Below are positions 33,116-45,089 of a stretch of DNA of 64,000 nucleotides, one piece after another (the stretch's first letter is position 1; each line of letters starts with the position of its first letter). The DNA lies in assembly GCA_038030265.1 (NCBI GenBank), contig CM075939.1:48031253-48095252 (forward strand), read 5' to 3'. Below the pieces are notes generated by a model. The model was not told the origin of the DNA and did no database searches. It worked only from the letters and a program-made list of their open reading frames with translations. Position numbers and translations under genes: made by a program. Source of the DNA: Corythucha ciliata (lineage: Eukaryota; Arthropoda; Insecta; Hemiptera; Tingidae).

Positions 33116-33965
33116 ACGTCAGTTTAATTGATTTATCTCTTCGTTTTGTTTGTTTCAAAATGCTTGTATCTGAATTTGGTTCTTGAGAAAAACATAATTA
33201 TGGAAAAATTGGCGATTTTTCGACGAGATTCTGCAAATTATTCCCAAAAAAACGGCCAAACTCACTTAGAAACCGACAATCACCCCCTCCTCCTCAATCA
33301 AAATCACACAAATACCGACCATTTTAGCCAATTTATAACCTGAACAGTTTGGCTATAAAACAGAGTTCATGTCCTGTGAGTGTTCATGTGTGAAATTTCA
33401 CATTTTCGCTATCTACAATTTGTACGGCGTTGTTGGTTTCGTCGGTCATGTGAAATCACTTTTTACTCTCGCCGGTCGTTTTCAAAGCACCCAAAGGTGT
33501 GTTTTTCAACAGCTAGCTCTGCTGTGAGCCCCTGTCCCACGGAAAATTTCTGGCGATCTCAGAAGTGTCATCTCCTAGACCATAAAACATTCTGTGCAGG
33601 TACCAGACACGATCAAATGACCAGGATTTTTCATACAGGGGGCTCCCGGACTATAATAATTTAGCTACGGTGTAGCCCCAGAAACAGCACATTCATGGGC
33701 GTCACCAAAGGAGGGCACGCTGCCTCACTTTGGCGATCGGAAGATGAAACAAAAATTAAGGAAAGCCGTTCATGAAAGCGGAAATTAGCCAACCAGCTAA
33801 AAATAGTTGGGCACCTTCCCCATGGTGCCACGACGAGAATAATCGAGCCCAGGGGCCGAGTCCAGTGGGACCCTTTCACTAACCCTCCCCAGCACCGAAA
33901 TCCCAACATTTTTTTAGTGTATTTCTTGACGTGCTCCCCTTGTTCTCACTCGATAGGCCCGCAAC
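33116..33965. other. Non-coding stretch, nothing recognised
   Basis: Between the SINE pair and the minisatellite. Open frames of 60-90 codons show no motif. Confidence 0.45.
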
Positions 33966-34310
33966 TAAAACAATGAAGCTCCAACCACAGCCAAACTTCA
34001 AAGCCACAAAGAAGGCTTAAACACAGCAAAGGTCCGCCCACACCCCACAGCAAACCTCAAACTACAAAAAACTCTAAACGCAGTTGGAATCTCCAAACCA
34101 CAATTATGCTCCAACCACATTAACGTTCCAACTACAGCAAAGGTCGAACCACAGCCAAAGTCCAACCACAGTAATGATCCGACCACAGCAAAGGTCCAAC
34201 CACAGCCAAGGGCTTACCACAGCAATGGTCCGACTGTAGCAAAGGCCCAGCCACTGGAAATGTCCAACCTCTGCAAATGCCCAACCACAGCATCTGACAA
34301 CAGTTAAAAC
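33966..34310 (+). repeat. CCAACCACAG minisatellite, ~18-20 bp period
   Basis: About 17 irregular copies of words like AAGGTCCAACCACAGC follow one another, with the third to fifth bases varying. In one minus-strand frame this translates as a repetitive VVGxxLWLDLCC-type peptide, which is an artefact of the repeat. A short reversed relative lies at 6836-6985. Confidence 0.7.
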
Positions 34311-34329
34311 CTTCAACGACATTAAAATT

Positions 34330-35745
34330 TCCTTTTTTCAATTTTTTTCTGATATCCTGCCCCCCCCCCACCATATTCTGTAACGCTTAACGCGTGCGTT
34401 TGCGAAATTTCCAGCTGATTATTTTCGATTATTCATCCTGTAGTCTGTCCACTCCGGAGATTACGAACCCAATGCACCTCCCCCCTCTCGACAGGCCTGC
34501 CCTTCCGCCAGGCCAACCCAAAAAAACTCCTCGTTGCCCTCCCCTGGCTCCAATGGCTAACGACGCCCTTGAGTAGCGGTTTTTCTCTACTTCAGCTATG
34601 TTTTAAAGGTGATCCGCAAATTGGCGTTTTTCCTTAGTATAAAGACAAACCGCAATCAATGACATGACATGGAACTCTGCTCTGTCGACGTTGAGTTTCC
34701 CCTGTATGAGGAGGGAGGAGTGGCATAAGACGCCTATAAAATGTTTCTCATCTGTGATGGCAGTGCAAGGCTCGAGGCCTTTTTAACGCCACTTTTTTAG
34801 TTCCTTTGTTATAATTCGTAAAAAAAAAGACACTAACTCAAGTTAAAACTCATTCATTTCCTTTCTTCGTGAAATCACGCTCGAGGATATTACTCTGGGA
34901 GTCAAGAGATTATAACGAAGTATTCCTCTCTCTTGGTGTTTCGAGAAGGGGGCAGTAAAGAATTAACGATTAAACCGGGCGCATTCTTTGGTAACGAAAA
35001 GCATTTGTATAGCAGTTTTGAGTGGAGTTGACGATAGGGATCTATCTGTTTTAGCTATTCGTGTTTTTTTTTCTTCCTCTCCTTTTTATCATCATGGTGA
35101 TAGCGCGAATGGTAAGTAGGAGAGACTCGTAATATATCAGCACTTCAGCAGTTAAAATGCCTCCCTTCTTTCTCATTTCTACCCCTCCTTTTTTTTTTTT
35201 TTTTGAAATGGATAGATACTTTACGGGTGGTGGATCTTGAGTTTTGGGCGTTTATGATGCGTTGCGGGTGGGCGGAGGGGTGGGCAGATGGAAAAAAAGG
35301 TTTTGAGTCGTCGCTTTCTAAATATAACATCAATCTTTTACAGGCGCCCCTCGCATCACTTTATGATCAAACGTGTTTCCCGCATGGATATATTCACGTT
35401 CTATCGAAACGGGTTTTTTTTGTGCGTTTGTGAAGTGTATGCACTTCTTTAGTTATAAAAAATTAACGGTTTTCCACGCCTACCCACGTTCCCAAGCCAC
35501 TCATCCTTCTTTCATTTATCAGCGTAAATCCATTAGGCGTTCAAAAGGCTGAAAATATTGACCCGATTAATCCTCTCGTCTGATAATTTTGTTCATTTCC
35601 GATAGACTCCTTAACTTCTAAAAATACGAAGTTAAATAGGGCTGAATTATGCAAAGGAGTGAAATTGGATAAAGAGGAGAGGGGGAGTAATTGGGATCTC
35701 GCGCTTACTTGACGTTTTGAAGCAAAATTCGCGTATAGTATACAG
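34330..35745. other. Non-coding stretch before the second LINE
   Basis: AT-rich with T and C runs (for example near 34363 and 35187). No coding similarity. The 5' boundary of the LINE that follows cannot be fixed. Confidence 0.45.
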
Positions 35746-35832
35746 CTAACGAACTGCTATCCATCTGTGATAGTGACCAAAGCGTCCGTGTAACCGATCC
35801 GGGAGGTCAAGGGGGTAGCTCCAAACCAGTCG

Positions 35833-36912
35833 TTGGACGATGATGGGGCGGGTACATCGGGTGGACAGAACGCTGGGCCGATAACGGTACGGCAGGAATC
35901 TGGCACAGACGATGAAGGGTTTACGAGTGTGAGAAGGCAGGGGAGAGGCGCTAGCGATGGAAATAGAAAAGCGAATAAAGCCAGAAGGCAAGTAGAAGAG
36001 GCAGCCAGACGGCCGCTCACGGGTTTTAAGGGGAGGTTTGAGGAGAAACGAGAAGAGCTAGAAAGGCTTCGGGTAGAAAGAAACTTGGCCATGTAGACAG
36101 GACGGTTATCGTCTCAACCCACTCCTCCGAGTGACAGAGCGGCGGCCCCCCTCAAGAGAACCAAACGGGTGGAAGAGGGGGAAGAAGGGAAAAAGGATTA
36201 TGGCAAAAGAGCTAAATCCTTAACGAGCTCAAAGATCGTTATGGTTAAGGCAGACGGAGGGGCCTTCAGTAATGAGGAGGCAGTCCTGTCTAGGAGGTTT
36301 GTTTCTAGGGCGGTTATGGCTTCCAAAAAGAAAATAAGGTTTGTGGATTCGGGACTGGTCCAGGATAGTAAACTCTACGAAATGACATGCGGAAGCATTG
36401 GACTACGCAAATGAGTTAATAGGAATATTGCGGGGGCAGGCTGAAGAGAAGGGTTGGAAAGTTTACCGGTTATCGGAGCTCCCAATCCCGAAGAGGATCC
36501 AGGGAATCCTAACCGGTTATGTGCTGACCTGAGAGAAGCTCATACCGTCGGTCAACCCGGGCATCGAACTGAAATTCGATGAATGGAAGTTGGTAGGCTA
36601 TGACGCGGACGCGATGGGTAATAAAACGGTGGTCACTATCGAAATGCCAAAGGAAGATGCCGCCAAGGTAAAAGAAGTGGGTCATTTGGGGGTGGAGTTG
36701 ACCAGAGTCAAGTTCTGGGTGCTCCGCAATAAATGGTTGGGGGAGGAAACAGACGGGGAGAGTGATATGGAGGTTGAGGAGGAACCAAGAGGTACCGAAC
36801 CCGACGGGGGGTTTGCGGCGACCGCCACTTGTGAGGGCCCTGAGGTGGAGGAAGAGCTCCTCCGCTCTCCAAGGGAGTGGAGTGCAGGTTTTGCAGGTGA
36901 ACGCCCAGCATA
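35833..36912 (+). pseudogene. LINE ORF1 remnant
   Basis: The frame at 35833-36096 gives GFTSVRRQGRG and a charged coiled-coil-like end (FEEKREELERLRVERN). After a stop and frameshifts, 36170-36910 gives KIRFVDSGLV, then a segment ending in KFWVLRNKWLGEE, which resembles a DUF4780-type ORF1 domain by position and style. At least three frame breaks. It probably once encoded the nucleic-acid-binding ORF1 protein. Confidence 0.45.
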
Positions 36913-37545
36913 GTAAGACCGCTGCAGCCGACGTGGCGGTGATGCTGGGCGGACAGAGGTTCGAGATCGGCCTCATACAGGAGCCGTATGTATACAACGG
37001 GAGAGTGAAGGGGTTGAATAACAGTAATTACGAGTTATTTTATGCAGGTGGAGAGGGATTGCCAAGAGCATGCGTGTTAGCTGCGGTAGACCTCAAGCTA
37101 AAGCCGCTAAGAGCATACGAGACCAAGGGCTTGGTCTCGGTGGCCATATGTGGGACGTTGCCAGGTGGAGGGAAGAAGAACGTCGTGTTGGCCTCTTGGT
37201 ATAGAGGGCGGAGAGTGGGGGGGATCCCAGAAATCCTGGAGCGGCTGAGGATTATTGTAGCGCAACGGGTTGCCTTTTGGTTGTGTGAGATGATGCTAAT
37301 GCTCACCACCTAGCGTGGTGTTCCTCTAATACTAATCGGCCTGGAGAAAAACTGATGGAAGATCTGGTAAGCTTGGGTATAGTCGTGGAAAATGTCGGGG
37401 CGGGGGGGAGCCTACATTCGTAGTGCGATATAGACAAGAGGTATTGGACATAACCCTCAGTCTGGGTACAACCGGCAGATGGATCTCGGGGTGGAGGGTG
37501 GGAGACAGAGTAATATAACTTCTGATCACAGGCCTATTTTGTTTG
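36890..37545 (+). pseudogene. LINE ORF2 endonuclease remnant
   Basis: Starts with VLQVNAQHSKTAAADV and FEIGLIQEPYVYNGRVKGL, the usual N-terminal blocks of an apurinic-type endonuclease (catalytic Asn and Glu present in N-A-Q and Q-E-P), then VLASWYRGRR. A frameshift follows near 37280. The later block with TSDHRPILFEL near 37515 holds the catalytic Asp-His pair of the same domain. Frame-broken. Confidence 0.6.
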
Positions 37546-38129
37546 AGTTAGGTGTCAGGAAGGAGCTAAACCTTCCTGTAAGGTACCCAAGAAGGACGGA
37601 CTGGGAGAAATTCTCAACGCTTGTGGAGAACAGCCTAGGGGAAGTATCAAAACATACCTTGGACGAAGAGGAGAAAGAGTTGAGTGAGAAGCTAATATCT
37701 GCATTCCAGGCAGCCTGTCCGGAGAAGAAAACGAAGGGCACGGGTACACCGTGGTGGGAGGCCAACCTCAGGAGGAAAAAACAAACCATGAACGCGGTGC
37801 TAAGACGGGCAAAAAGAACCATCTGGAGAGCGAAAAGGAAAGCATGGAGAACGTTCTGCGAAGAAATCGAAGGGGTGAGTGAGACAGCTCGGCTTAGTCG
37901 AATCATCAGGGACGAAAGGCTCGGTACCATCACCTCGCAAACGGGGGAAGTATTAACGGGGAATAATGAAATATTGGAGCAAATGTTTAGCGTGCATTTT
38001 CCAGGGTGTAGAGAAGAGGCCATGGTCCCCTTTGGACACGGCCCCCTGGACTGCGAAACGGTCAGCCGGTGCCGTGACGTAATCAGTAAACAACTTTTCG
38101 ACTGGGCCCTGAAATCCATGGGGTCCTAG
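37479..38129 (+). pseudogene. LINE ORF2 endonuclease end and linker
   Basis: One open frame with TSDHRPILFELG, WEKFSTLVENSLG, PWWEANLRRKKQTMNAVLR and an Arg/Lys-rich stretch, then ending LFDWALKSMGS and a stop. This is the usual passage between endonuclease and RT in such LINEs. The conserved RT blocks are absent downstream. Fragments RVRVIFIPL (38265) and a late-RT-like SKLDRIQRLACLAVLGAFGTTP (38390, other frame) flank the missing core. Confidence 0.6.
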
Positions 38130-38603
38130 AAAGCGGCGGGATGCGAGACGGAATCGTCTCCGGCCTCCTGCAGAGAGCGGGCGGGCGGGCCCAGGCACGA
38201 ATAAGGGAGCTGTTTGTGAGATGTCTGGCTTCAGGACAGGTACTGACGGCGTGGAAACGGGTGAGAGTAATTTTCATACCCCTAAAGGTGGCGGAGGTGT
38301 AATAAGGCCAAGGATCTTATATGGGGCTGTAGTATGGTGGAAGGCAGCAACGCGTCGAATGCAATCGAGGCAGTAACGCCTCGAATGCAAGTAAGCTGGA
38401 CAGGATTCAGAGACTGGCTTGTCTAGCAGTGCTAGGGGCGTTTGGAACGACGCCAACTAGGCCGATGGAAGTAATACTGGGGCTAAGACCTTTGAGCCTG
38501 AAGGTCAAGGCGCGGGCCATGGAGGCAGCCTACGGGATGGACTGTTTGGGGGGACAGAGATCAAACAGGGAGGGGGGAAAGAACAGGAGAAATTCAGAAA
38601 TTC

Positions 38604-39473
38604 ATGTATGAGGTCGCGCCCAAGACCAAGATGAGATCAGATCAGGTACCACAGTTCACCGATTCCGAGATATCAATCCCCATTAATCTGAGTTTAGGGT
38701 ATGGAAGAGGGAAAAATCCCGATGCGGAAGACCATACGGTTCTGAAGTGTTACACGGGTGGTTCAAGACTGGGGAATGAGGGGGGGGGGCGATCGGGGGC
38801 GAGTATTTACGTGCCCGACCTGATGTTTGAGGAGAGCATCACGCTTGGAACGCAAGCGACTGTGTTCCAGGCAGAAGTTATGGCGATTGAGGCATGTGCG
38901 ATTGAATTGAAAAAGAGGGGGACAACGGACAGGCGAATAACGATATACTCCGACAGCCGGGCTGCCCTCGGTGCTATAACCAGGCCGGTAGTAAAATCCG
39001 GGGTGGTAGCGAGCTGCAGGAGAAGTATCAGAAAGTTACAGGAAAGGGGGAACGAAGTGATCTTAGGCTGGGTGTCGGGACACGTGGGTGTACCGGGCAA
39101 CGAGAAGGCAGATGAGTTGGCGAAAAAAAGGGCCTTGACACAATACGTGGGACCGGAACCCGTTCTGGGGGTGGCAAAAGAGTCCAGCTTGGGAGAGATC
39201 AGAGGATGGGCAGTAGGCCGCGCTCAGGCTATTCGGGAACAGGAAAACCACTGCCGGCAAGCAAGAGAGTGCATCAAGGGGACGGATAGGAAAACAATGA
39301 AGTGGCTGCTCAGTTTAGGGCGGAGGCAGACTAGGAGGGTAGTGGGGTACTTCATGGGACATTATGCTGTGGAGAGACACCTGCACCTGATGAATGTGGT
39401 CAGCAGCCCTACCTGTGGGAAATGTGGACAACACAAAGGGGGCGATGAAGCATATAGTGTGCGAATCCGATAG
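38604..39473 (+). pseudogene. LINE RNase H domain with altered catalytic residue
   Basis: An open frame of 289 residues. RNase H motifs: YTGGSR at 38751-38768 (family YTDGS, so the first catalytic Asp is Gly through GAT to GGT at 38757-38759), the Glu block FQAEVMAIEAC, the Asp block IYSDSRAALGAI, and the last block GHVGVPGNEKADELAKK. A Cys/His tail (CGKCGQHKG) and a frameshift into CESDRYAGTRFE follow. The frame is long, but loss of the first Asp should abolish RNase H activity, and the RT domain is missing anyway. Confidence 0.7.
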
Positions 39474-39711
39474 GTACGCGGGGACGAGATTCGAAGTCTT
39501 CAGGGATGATAGGATTCCCTCTCTAGAATTCTCCCGGACTAATAGGGTTCGGGTCCTGGAGTTTCTCGAGAGGATAGGAAGATTTGAGTAGCCGTACTAG
39601 GCCTTCCGAGTCTGCAGCCCCAAGAGGTATGGTGTATGAGCCTACTGATGGCTTTGGCACCAGCGAGCTCGGCTAGGCCAGGTCAGCGCCCACGAAAAAA
39701 AAAAAAAAAAA

Positions 39712-42240
39712 GTATGACGGCCTTGTTTTGGTGTCGCTCTCGGGCGCCTTGGGTCCGTGTGGGTGAGCGCCGAGAATTTCAGCCCTAATACTTCGCCAGA
39801 CATACGGTGAAATGAAGTATGGAGCAATGCAAGAGGACGTGCAGAGGAGTGTGCGGGCATGAACTCCTCCGATGGGGTGGGCTTAGCAATGTGTAACGAC
39901 TGTCTTTCTTACCAATTCACTACAGTTGGAGATGACGTAATTAGATTTGTAAGGAAGGTAATCCTCTTTTATTTAATAATATAATGATTGGGGAAGTATG
40001 AAGTAGAAGAGGAAAGAGATGAGTGGGGTAGTATTGTGATGAAAGGGATGGGCTATGTCCAATTTTGAGAGATAAGTACATCGAAGGAGCTGATGGTTGA
40101 GAAAAATTAAGAACAGAGAGAGAGCTATAACTTTATCTGTCTTCAAACCCATAACAATCGATTTTTCCTTTGGATTACCAATGAAGCGTGTGCGTAGCAA
40201 TCGGTTTTTATTTTTATCTCGCAATAAGATGGAAAAAACTGTTTCAAAAATATCGAAGGGAGTCTCGAGGTAGGTCACGTGACTATAACCAAATGGTTAT
40301 AAGAAATATAAAAAAAACTGCTAGATATTGCGACTGTCACGAACATTTATGGCATCCTACGGGTTTTTGTTGAGTTCTATTCACATAAACGACAAAAGAC
40401 GCCTTGTTGTAGCACGGCTTCAATTATTTTGTTTGAAAAACATGAAAACCTCTTTCAAGTTTCTCATTTCTTCAAAACTTTTTCCCTGGGCGATGGGCGT
40501 TTTCTCGCACTCTTTTCGTCCCCCATTCAACCCAGTGCCATCAAAACTTCAAACAGTAACGGCGGTTTCAATGGCCACGCGGTGAGTGGAAATAATGTGA
40601 TTAGGCGCCGTCGTTTATTTACCTGCGGTACACTATGAATCCTCCCCCACCCCCTTTATCCATCACCCAACTCGCCGCTCATCACACCTACAAACATTCC
40701 GGTGAAAACTTCTATACTAACGGACTGAGGTATAAAAAGGGTTGGTGGGAGGAATGGCGTCAGATTGATTTCACAGCCGTACCCGTATTAATGTCTTTGT
40801 TTAGTCTGGGACCTAAACTGGAAAAAATTGGCGGTGGACCTTTAGTTTTCAAAACAAAAGCCCCATATTGGGGCTACTATTTGGGTCATTGGATAGTACT
40901 TTTAAAAATAGTTTTGTCTTCGTAGCTGTGTGGTGGTGGTGGTGGTGGTGGTGGCGGAGTTGGGCTCGAACAAACAAACGTGAGCCACACACGTGTAAGT
41001 CTTGTCCTTCGCTAAAAGCTGCCCCAGATGTGAATAACAAAAATTAAATGAAAGTCTGGATTTCATTGGTTCACGAGATGATGTTATGGAGGAGGGAAGA
41101 AGAGGGAGTTCCGCTTATAAATATATCAGGTTAAGCCACACAGATTAGGCTTTCATCTAGATTTATAAAAGCAATATGAACAGAATATAAAGTAGTTACT
41201 TAAAATAACAAAATTGTTTCAATTACAAGAGTAAGGGAGAGGGACAGAGAGGCCTATAAATGCAAATGAATCATTTTAAGGGAAAACAACGCCAATTCCC
41301 ATGTATCTTTGTGCATTTCATTTCACTCCTTTACGTTTGCGTATTTCAATATTTGTTTATATCCTTGAACCCTCTTAAGAACTGGTTTAGATAAATTTAT
41401 TTTCCTGAACGTTATTCATGCAGTAAACTTCACGTCATCAACATCCGGTACAAGCATTTCATCGAGACACTTCAATGTGCTCTCTCAACTCAACTCCCTT
41501 GCTCCTCCCTTTATTTCAACCAAGAAAACATATTAGGGAAGCTATTCACTCCCCTACCACCCCCCACCCTACCGCAAAATCCCTTAGCCTCTCAATTATT
41601 TGCGCCCCCCCAGTTCCGTTAATTAAATCCTCCACTCTCTACTAGACGGTTCTCCAACTCTCTGAACCGCTTCTCGTCGTAACAATCATCCTGCCAGAGC
41701 CGACCTTCGCGCGTAATTGCATTGGGTGGTCAAGGTGGAAATGAATAAGAAAAGTGTCGCGCCTGCCACGGTCACTTTATTGTGGTGGCCTTGTCCTTTG
41801 TGGTTGATGGTGTTGGGAAGGGGTGGGCAGGCATATTGCTTTGATAAATCTAAAAAGTGTAAAGCTTTAGCTCCCCTCATCGTAGCTCGGAATAAAGCGC
41901 CGTTGGGGGCCTGTTCAACATCACTTCATCAACTTCATCAAAATTGGTTAATCACAGTATATAATAGCGTTTTCCATTTGCTCAAAATGTGCCCTGAAGC
42001 GGCTCACTACATGTGGCGGCCTTGGATATTTGGCGCCCCCGCGGGTGAATCTTTCACCAACGCCCTCGTGAAGTTGCTTTCAGGGGCCGCGAATGGGCGT
42101 TTTTAACGTGAATACTTTTTACAAGAGAAGAGGGACCAATTCGGCAGAAGTGGCAAAATGGGTCTCACAGCGCGTGCGCCGCCTAGTGTTGGTGGTGCTG
42201 GGTGGAGGTTATTGGGGTGTGAACAAGGGATATCACTAAG
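39712..42240. other. Non-coding stretch; GGT microsatellite at 40929-40953
   Basis: Bases 39712-39950 are moderately GC-rich and may be a further LINE 3' end but show no protein match. A (GGT)8-like repeat lies at 40929-40953. The remainder is unremarkable. The 129-codon frame at 41717-42106 has no recognisable motif. Confidence 0.45.
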
Positions 42241-42248
42241 ATCCCAAC

Positions 42249-44181
42249 CGGTAGCGTACTGTGTGGCGAGGGGGGCGGATCGCCCCGGGGCCCCAGAAAA
42301 GCTTATATGGAACAATGACGATTTTTAGATTCAATATTCATGGATGTAGGTAAGTGAAAAGGTGGGAAGGTTGAACCGCGATTTGGCTCCTTTCTACGAA
42401 TTTCAGTCTCTCCTAACATTTCAATAAGTGATATCAGCAAAGAGTGTGGGCTGAATACTCGATTAGCCCTCGAGAGCGCTTCTGGAGGCACAAATTCCAG
42501 AAAATGTGTGCCTTCTTGAGGAAAATTTGCGGCTAAAACTGTCCCCTGTTTTTTTAGGTCCTTATAAGCGCACGAATGTGCTGATCGTCAATGTGCAACT
42601 TGCTGACATGACAAAAAATTTGAAAAAAATGTTGATATTCGTGGCTAAAACTGCGAGAAAGCGCTGATTCGTGGTCTAAAGTTGAAAAAATCACAATAAT
42701 TAGCGCGGCCAAAATTGAGAAAACTCTAATTTTCAGTTAAAATTGAGAAAAAGTGCTAATTCACTGGTAAAAACGGGGAAAAAGGTTAAAAAAGAAAACG
42801 TCAATTCATGTGGCTAAAATTGAGAAAATTCGCGAATCCACGGGCTAGAATCGCTACTGCGCCGCTAAAATTGAGAAAAAGCGTTAATATGCTATGTCTT
42901 CACTTGTGCCTTTTCACGTGCGTCAGAGGCATGCGCACGGTGTGTTGAACGTGAGGAACGCGCTATTGCATGCCTCAAATAGCTGGAAGGATATCAGAAA
43001 TTGGTTCATAGCTTAGACGCATATGCGTCGTTGAAAGTTGAAAAGGCGCGTGTTGAATTGAAAGAGGAAGACTAAAGCGCATAAGTGGAGACATAGCTTT
43101 AGTCCGCGGCTGAACTTGAGGAAAATTACCTATTCACGGCCAAAATTGTGGTAAAATTTCCAACTTGAACACTCTTCTTCGCGCCTTCTGAAGACAATTT
43201 TGTGGCTAAAATTAAGAAAAACCCCTTTCAGGAGCGTACCTAGAAATCCTTCCTAAGGGGCCGATTCCGCCAGTCTACAGTCTAATAAGAACCGGCGGGG
43301 GACGGGTGTTGTAATGAATGCCTTCCGCATTGCTGGAATTTCGGAAAAACTTGGCTAAAAACGGCCTCCCGGAGGGGCAGATCCACCTGTCCCCCTCCTC
43401 TGGTACGCCACTGGGGCGAATTCATGGCTATAAATCAAAAAACACCGCAGATTCAAGGTTACAACTGTGAAGAAGCGCTAGTCTATAGCTAGAAGTGAAA
43501 CAAAATTGCTCATGCGGTGCCAAAATGTACAAAAATGCTAATTAGCGGCTTGAAAAAATCAAAATGAGGAGAAAGGCTAATTTTTTCAGCCTGAATTGTT
43601 AAAAAAAAAAAAAAAAAGCCATTTCGCTACTAAAAATTGAAAAAAACCGCCACTTTGCATCTAAAAGTGCGGAAAACACCAATTCGTGGTTAAAATGGAG
43701 AAAATTCGCTAACTCACGGAATAGAAACGTTACTACGCTGCTAAAATTAAGAAAATTCACGGAAAAAATTGAGGAAAACCACTAACTCGCGGCCAAAATT
43801 GAGAATAATTATAATTTGCATCCAAAATTGAAAATACGTCCATTCGCGGCTTCTGAAGGTAATTATGAGGTTAAAATTGAGAAAAAGCGCCAATTTATGG
43901 CTATTGTAGGGGAAAAACCGCTGATTTACGGCCGAGGAAAATCGCAAATTCTTAGCGCATGGTGAACAAAAAAAAAGCGATTCGTGGCAATAATTTGGAC
44001 AAAACGTGCTATTTTGGCTAGTATTGAGGAAAATACGTAAGGAAAACCTAATTTTCATATCAAACTTAGAAAAGTGCTAATTCTCTGCTAAAATATTAAA
44101 AAATGCTAATTTGCAGCTGAAGTGGAGAAAAATCAATCTTGAGGGCCGCCCTGGGTCCCAAAAGGTGCAAATCCGCCAGTG
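42249..44181 (+). mobile_element. Non-autonomous hAT-like element with internal ~29-bp array (element B)
   Basis: The left end CGGTAGCGTACTG at 42249 corresponds to CAGTAGCGTACC in element A, and the right end AATCCGCCAGTG finishes at 44181. Flanking 8-mers ATCCCAAC (42241-42248) and ATCCAGAC (44182-44189) match at 6 of 8 positions. The roughly 300-bp left subterminal region is clearly homologous to that of element A (CGCGATTTGGCTCCTTTCTAC). Monomers fill the rest, interrupted by a nested short element at 43229-43413 and a segment near 42895-43080 with unique sequence. More worn than element A. Confidence 0.75.
43229..43413. mobile_element. Nested short element with matching inverted termini
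   Basis: Begins CAGGAGCGTACC and ends GGTACGCCACTG. The two termini are inverted copies at 10 of 12 positions and are of the same type as the left end of the array elements. Its 185 bp are GC-rich and lack array monomers. I do not see an 8-bp duplication, so either the flanks have diverged or the boundaries are a few bases off. Confidence 0.55.
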
Positions 44182-44189
44182 ATCCAGAC

Positions 44190-45089
44190 TCAAAAGTAAA
44201 AACTCAAGTTCAACTGCCATATACTTAAGGCCTCGCCACACCGCACGCGAACTGCCACGCGGACTGGTCCGCTCGCTAAAAAACCATGACAACGTGGATG
44301 AGGTTATGAGGTATAGACAGGATTCATCCCCACCACCCCACACCACATCATAAAACAAAGCTGTGTTTCCAGAGAGCTAAAGCTGATGCAATTATACCTT
44401 TCTAAGAAAAGCCAAGCCTGACAAATTGGTATTTTTACACAGGCAAAAAGTTGTTTTTTAGTCAGCTAAGTGTGAAACTTATCATTTCAATGTAGCAACC
44501 CCAACCCCGCAAGTCTAGTAAAATTGCTTCTATCATTTCATGGTTGAATAAATTGCGTTAACTGCGAAACCATTATTTAACAAAGTAGCAGAGCGATAGA
44601 CGCCGGTGTGACCTGATAATTTGCGTTGTTTATTCGTAAGAATGCGTGAAAACGCATGGAACATTAAACGTTTTGATGGAGGGAACTGCTTGAAGTTCCG
44701 CCTCAGATTCATCCTATTTCTGAAAAGAAAAAAAAGGAACGTCCATTGGACGCGTAAAAGGCTTCGAAATGGGATAAAATCGACGTCAAAGTTCAAAGCG
44801 TTATAGTCGACTCGGTCACGGACAAAATTCATGATGAAATTGCCCGCTTTAGAGAGAAAAATGGAAGAAATTAGTTTGTCAGCAACAAAACCTCGTGAGA
44901 TTCGTTTTCTAGTGAGAGCCATTTACCCGCTGTAGTAAATGGGAACAAGGGCAAATCTGGGACCTCCTGTGTAGTGATGGTGGGGCGGGGAGAAACCCTT
45001 CTCCCTAGTACAGCACGCCCCAACCAACCACGTCTCTCCTTACCCTTCCTATATTTTTAAAACGAGTCGACTAGCTCCCGGAGGGTGGT
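44190..45089. other. Non-coding stretch between array blocks
   Basis: No recognised feature. The 129-codon minus frame at 44533-44922 and a 61-codon plus frame across it (NIKRFDGGN...) hint weakly at a copia-type gag start, but this is too short and too diverged to call. Confidence 0.4.

Larger units (their letters stand above)
35746..39711 (+). mobile_element. RNase H-bearing non-LTR retrotransposon, RT core deleted
   Basis: Order on the plus strand: ORF1-like acidic and basic segments (35833-36912), endonuclease N-terminal blocks (36890-37310), a fragment of the endonuclease end and linker (37479-38129), a deletion where the RT core should be (about 38130-38430), RNase H (38700-39150), and a Cys-containing C-terminus (CGKCGQH, about 39415). 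The element ends with a 17-base A tail at 39695-39711. An RNase H domain downstream of RT is typical of I-type and related clades. The 5' end is estimated. No target-site duplication found. Confidence 0.7.

Noticed and set aside
34104..34374. Minus-strand frames with repeated VVGxxLWLDL peptides
   Set aside because: Translation of a minisatellite in several frames at once, not a protein repeat.
37526..38119. 197-codon minus-strand frame
   Set aside because: Antisense shadow of the LINE endonuclease/linker frame.
42103..42315. Small minus-strand frame at the start of element B
   Set aside because: Covers the GC-rich terminus of the array element; composition explains the open frame.
44533..44922. 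129-codon minus-strand frame and overlapping plus frame beginning NIKRFDGGN
   Set aside because: A faint resemblance to a copia gag start on the plus strand, but too short and without a second domain to support it.
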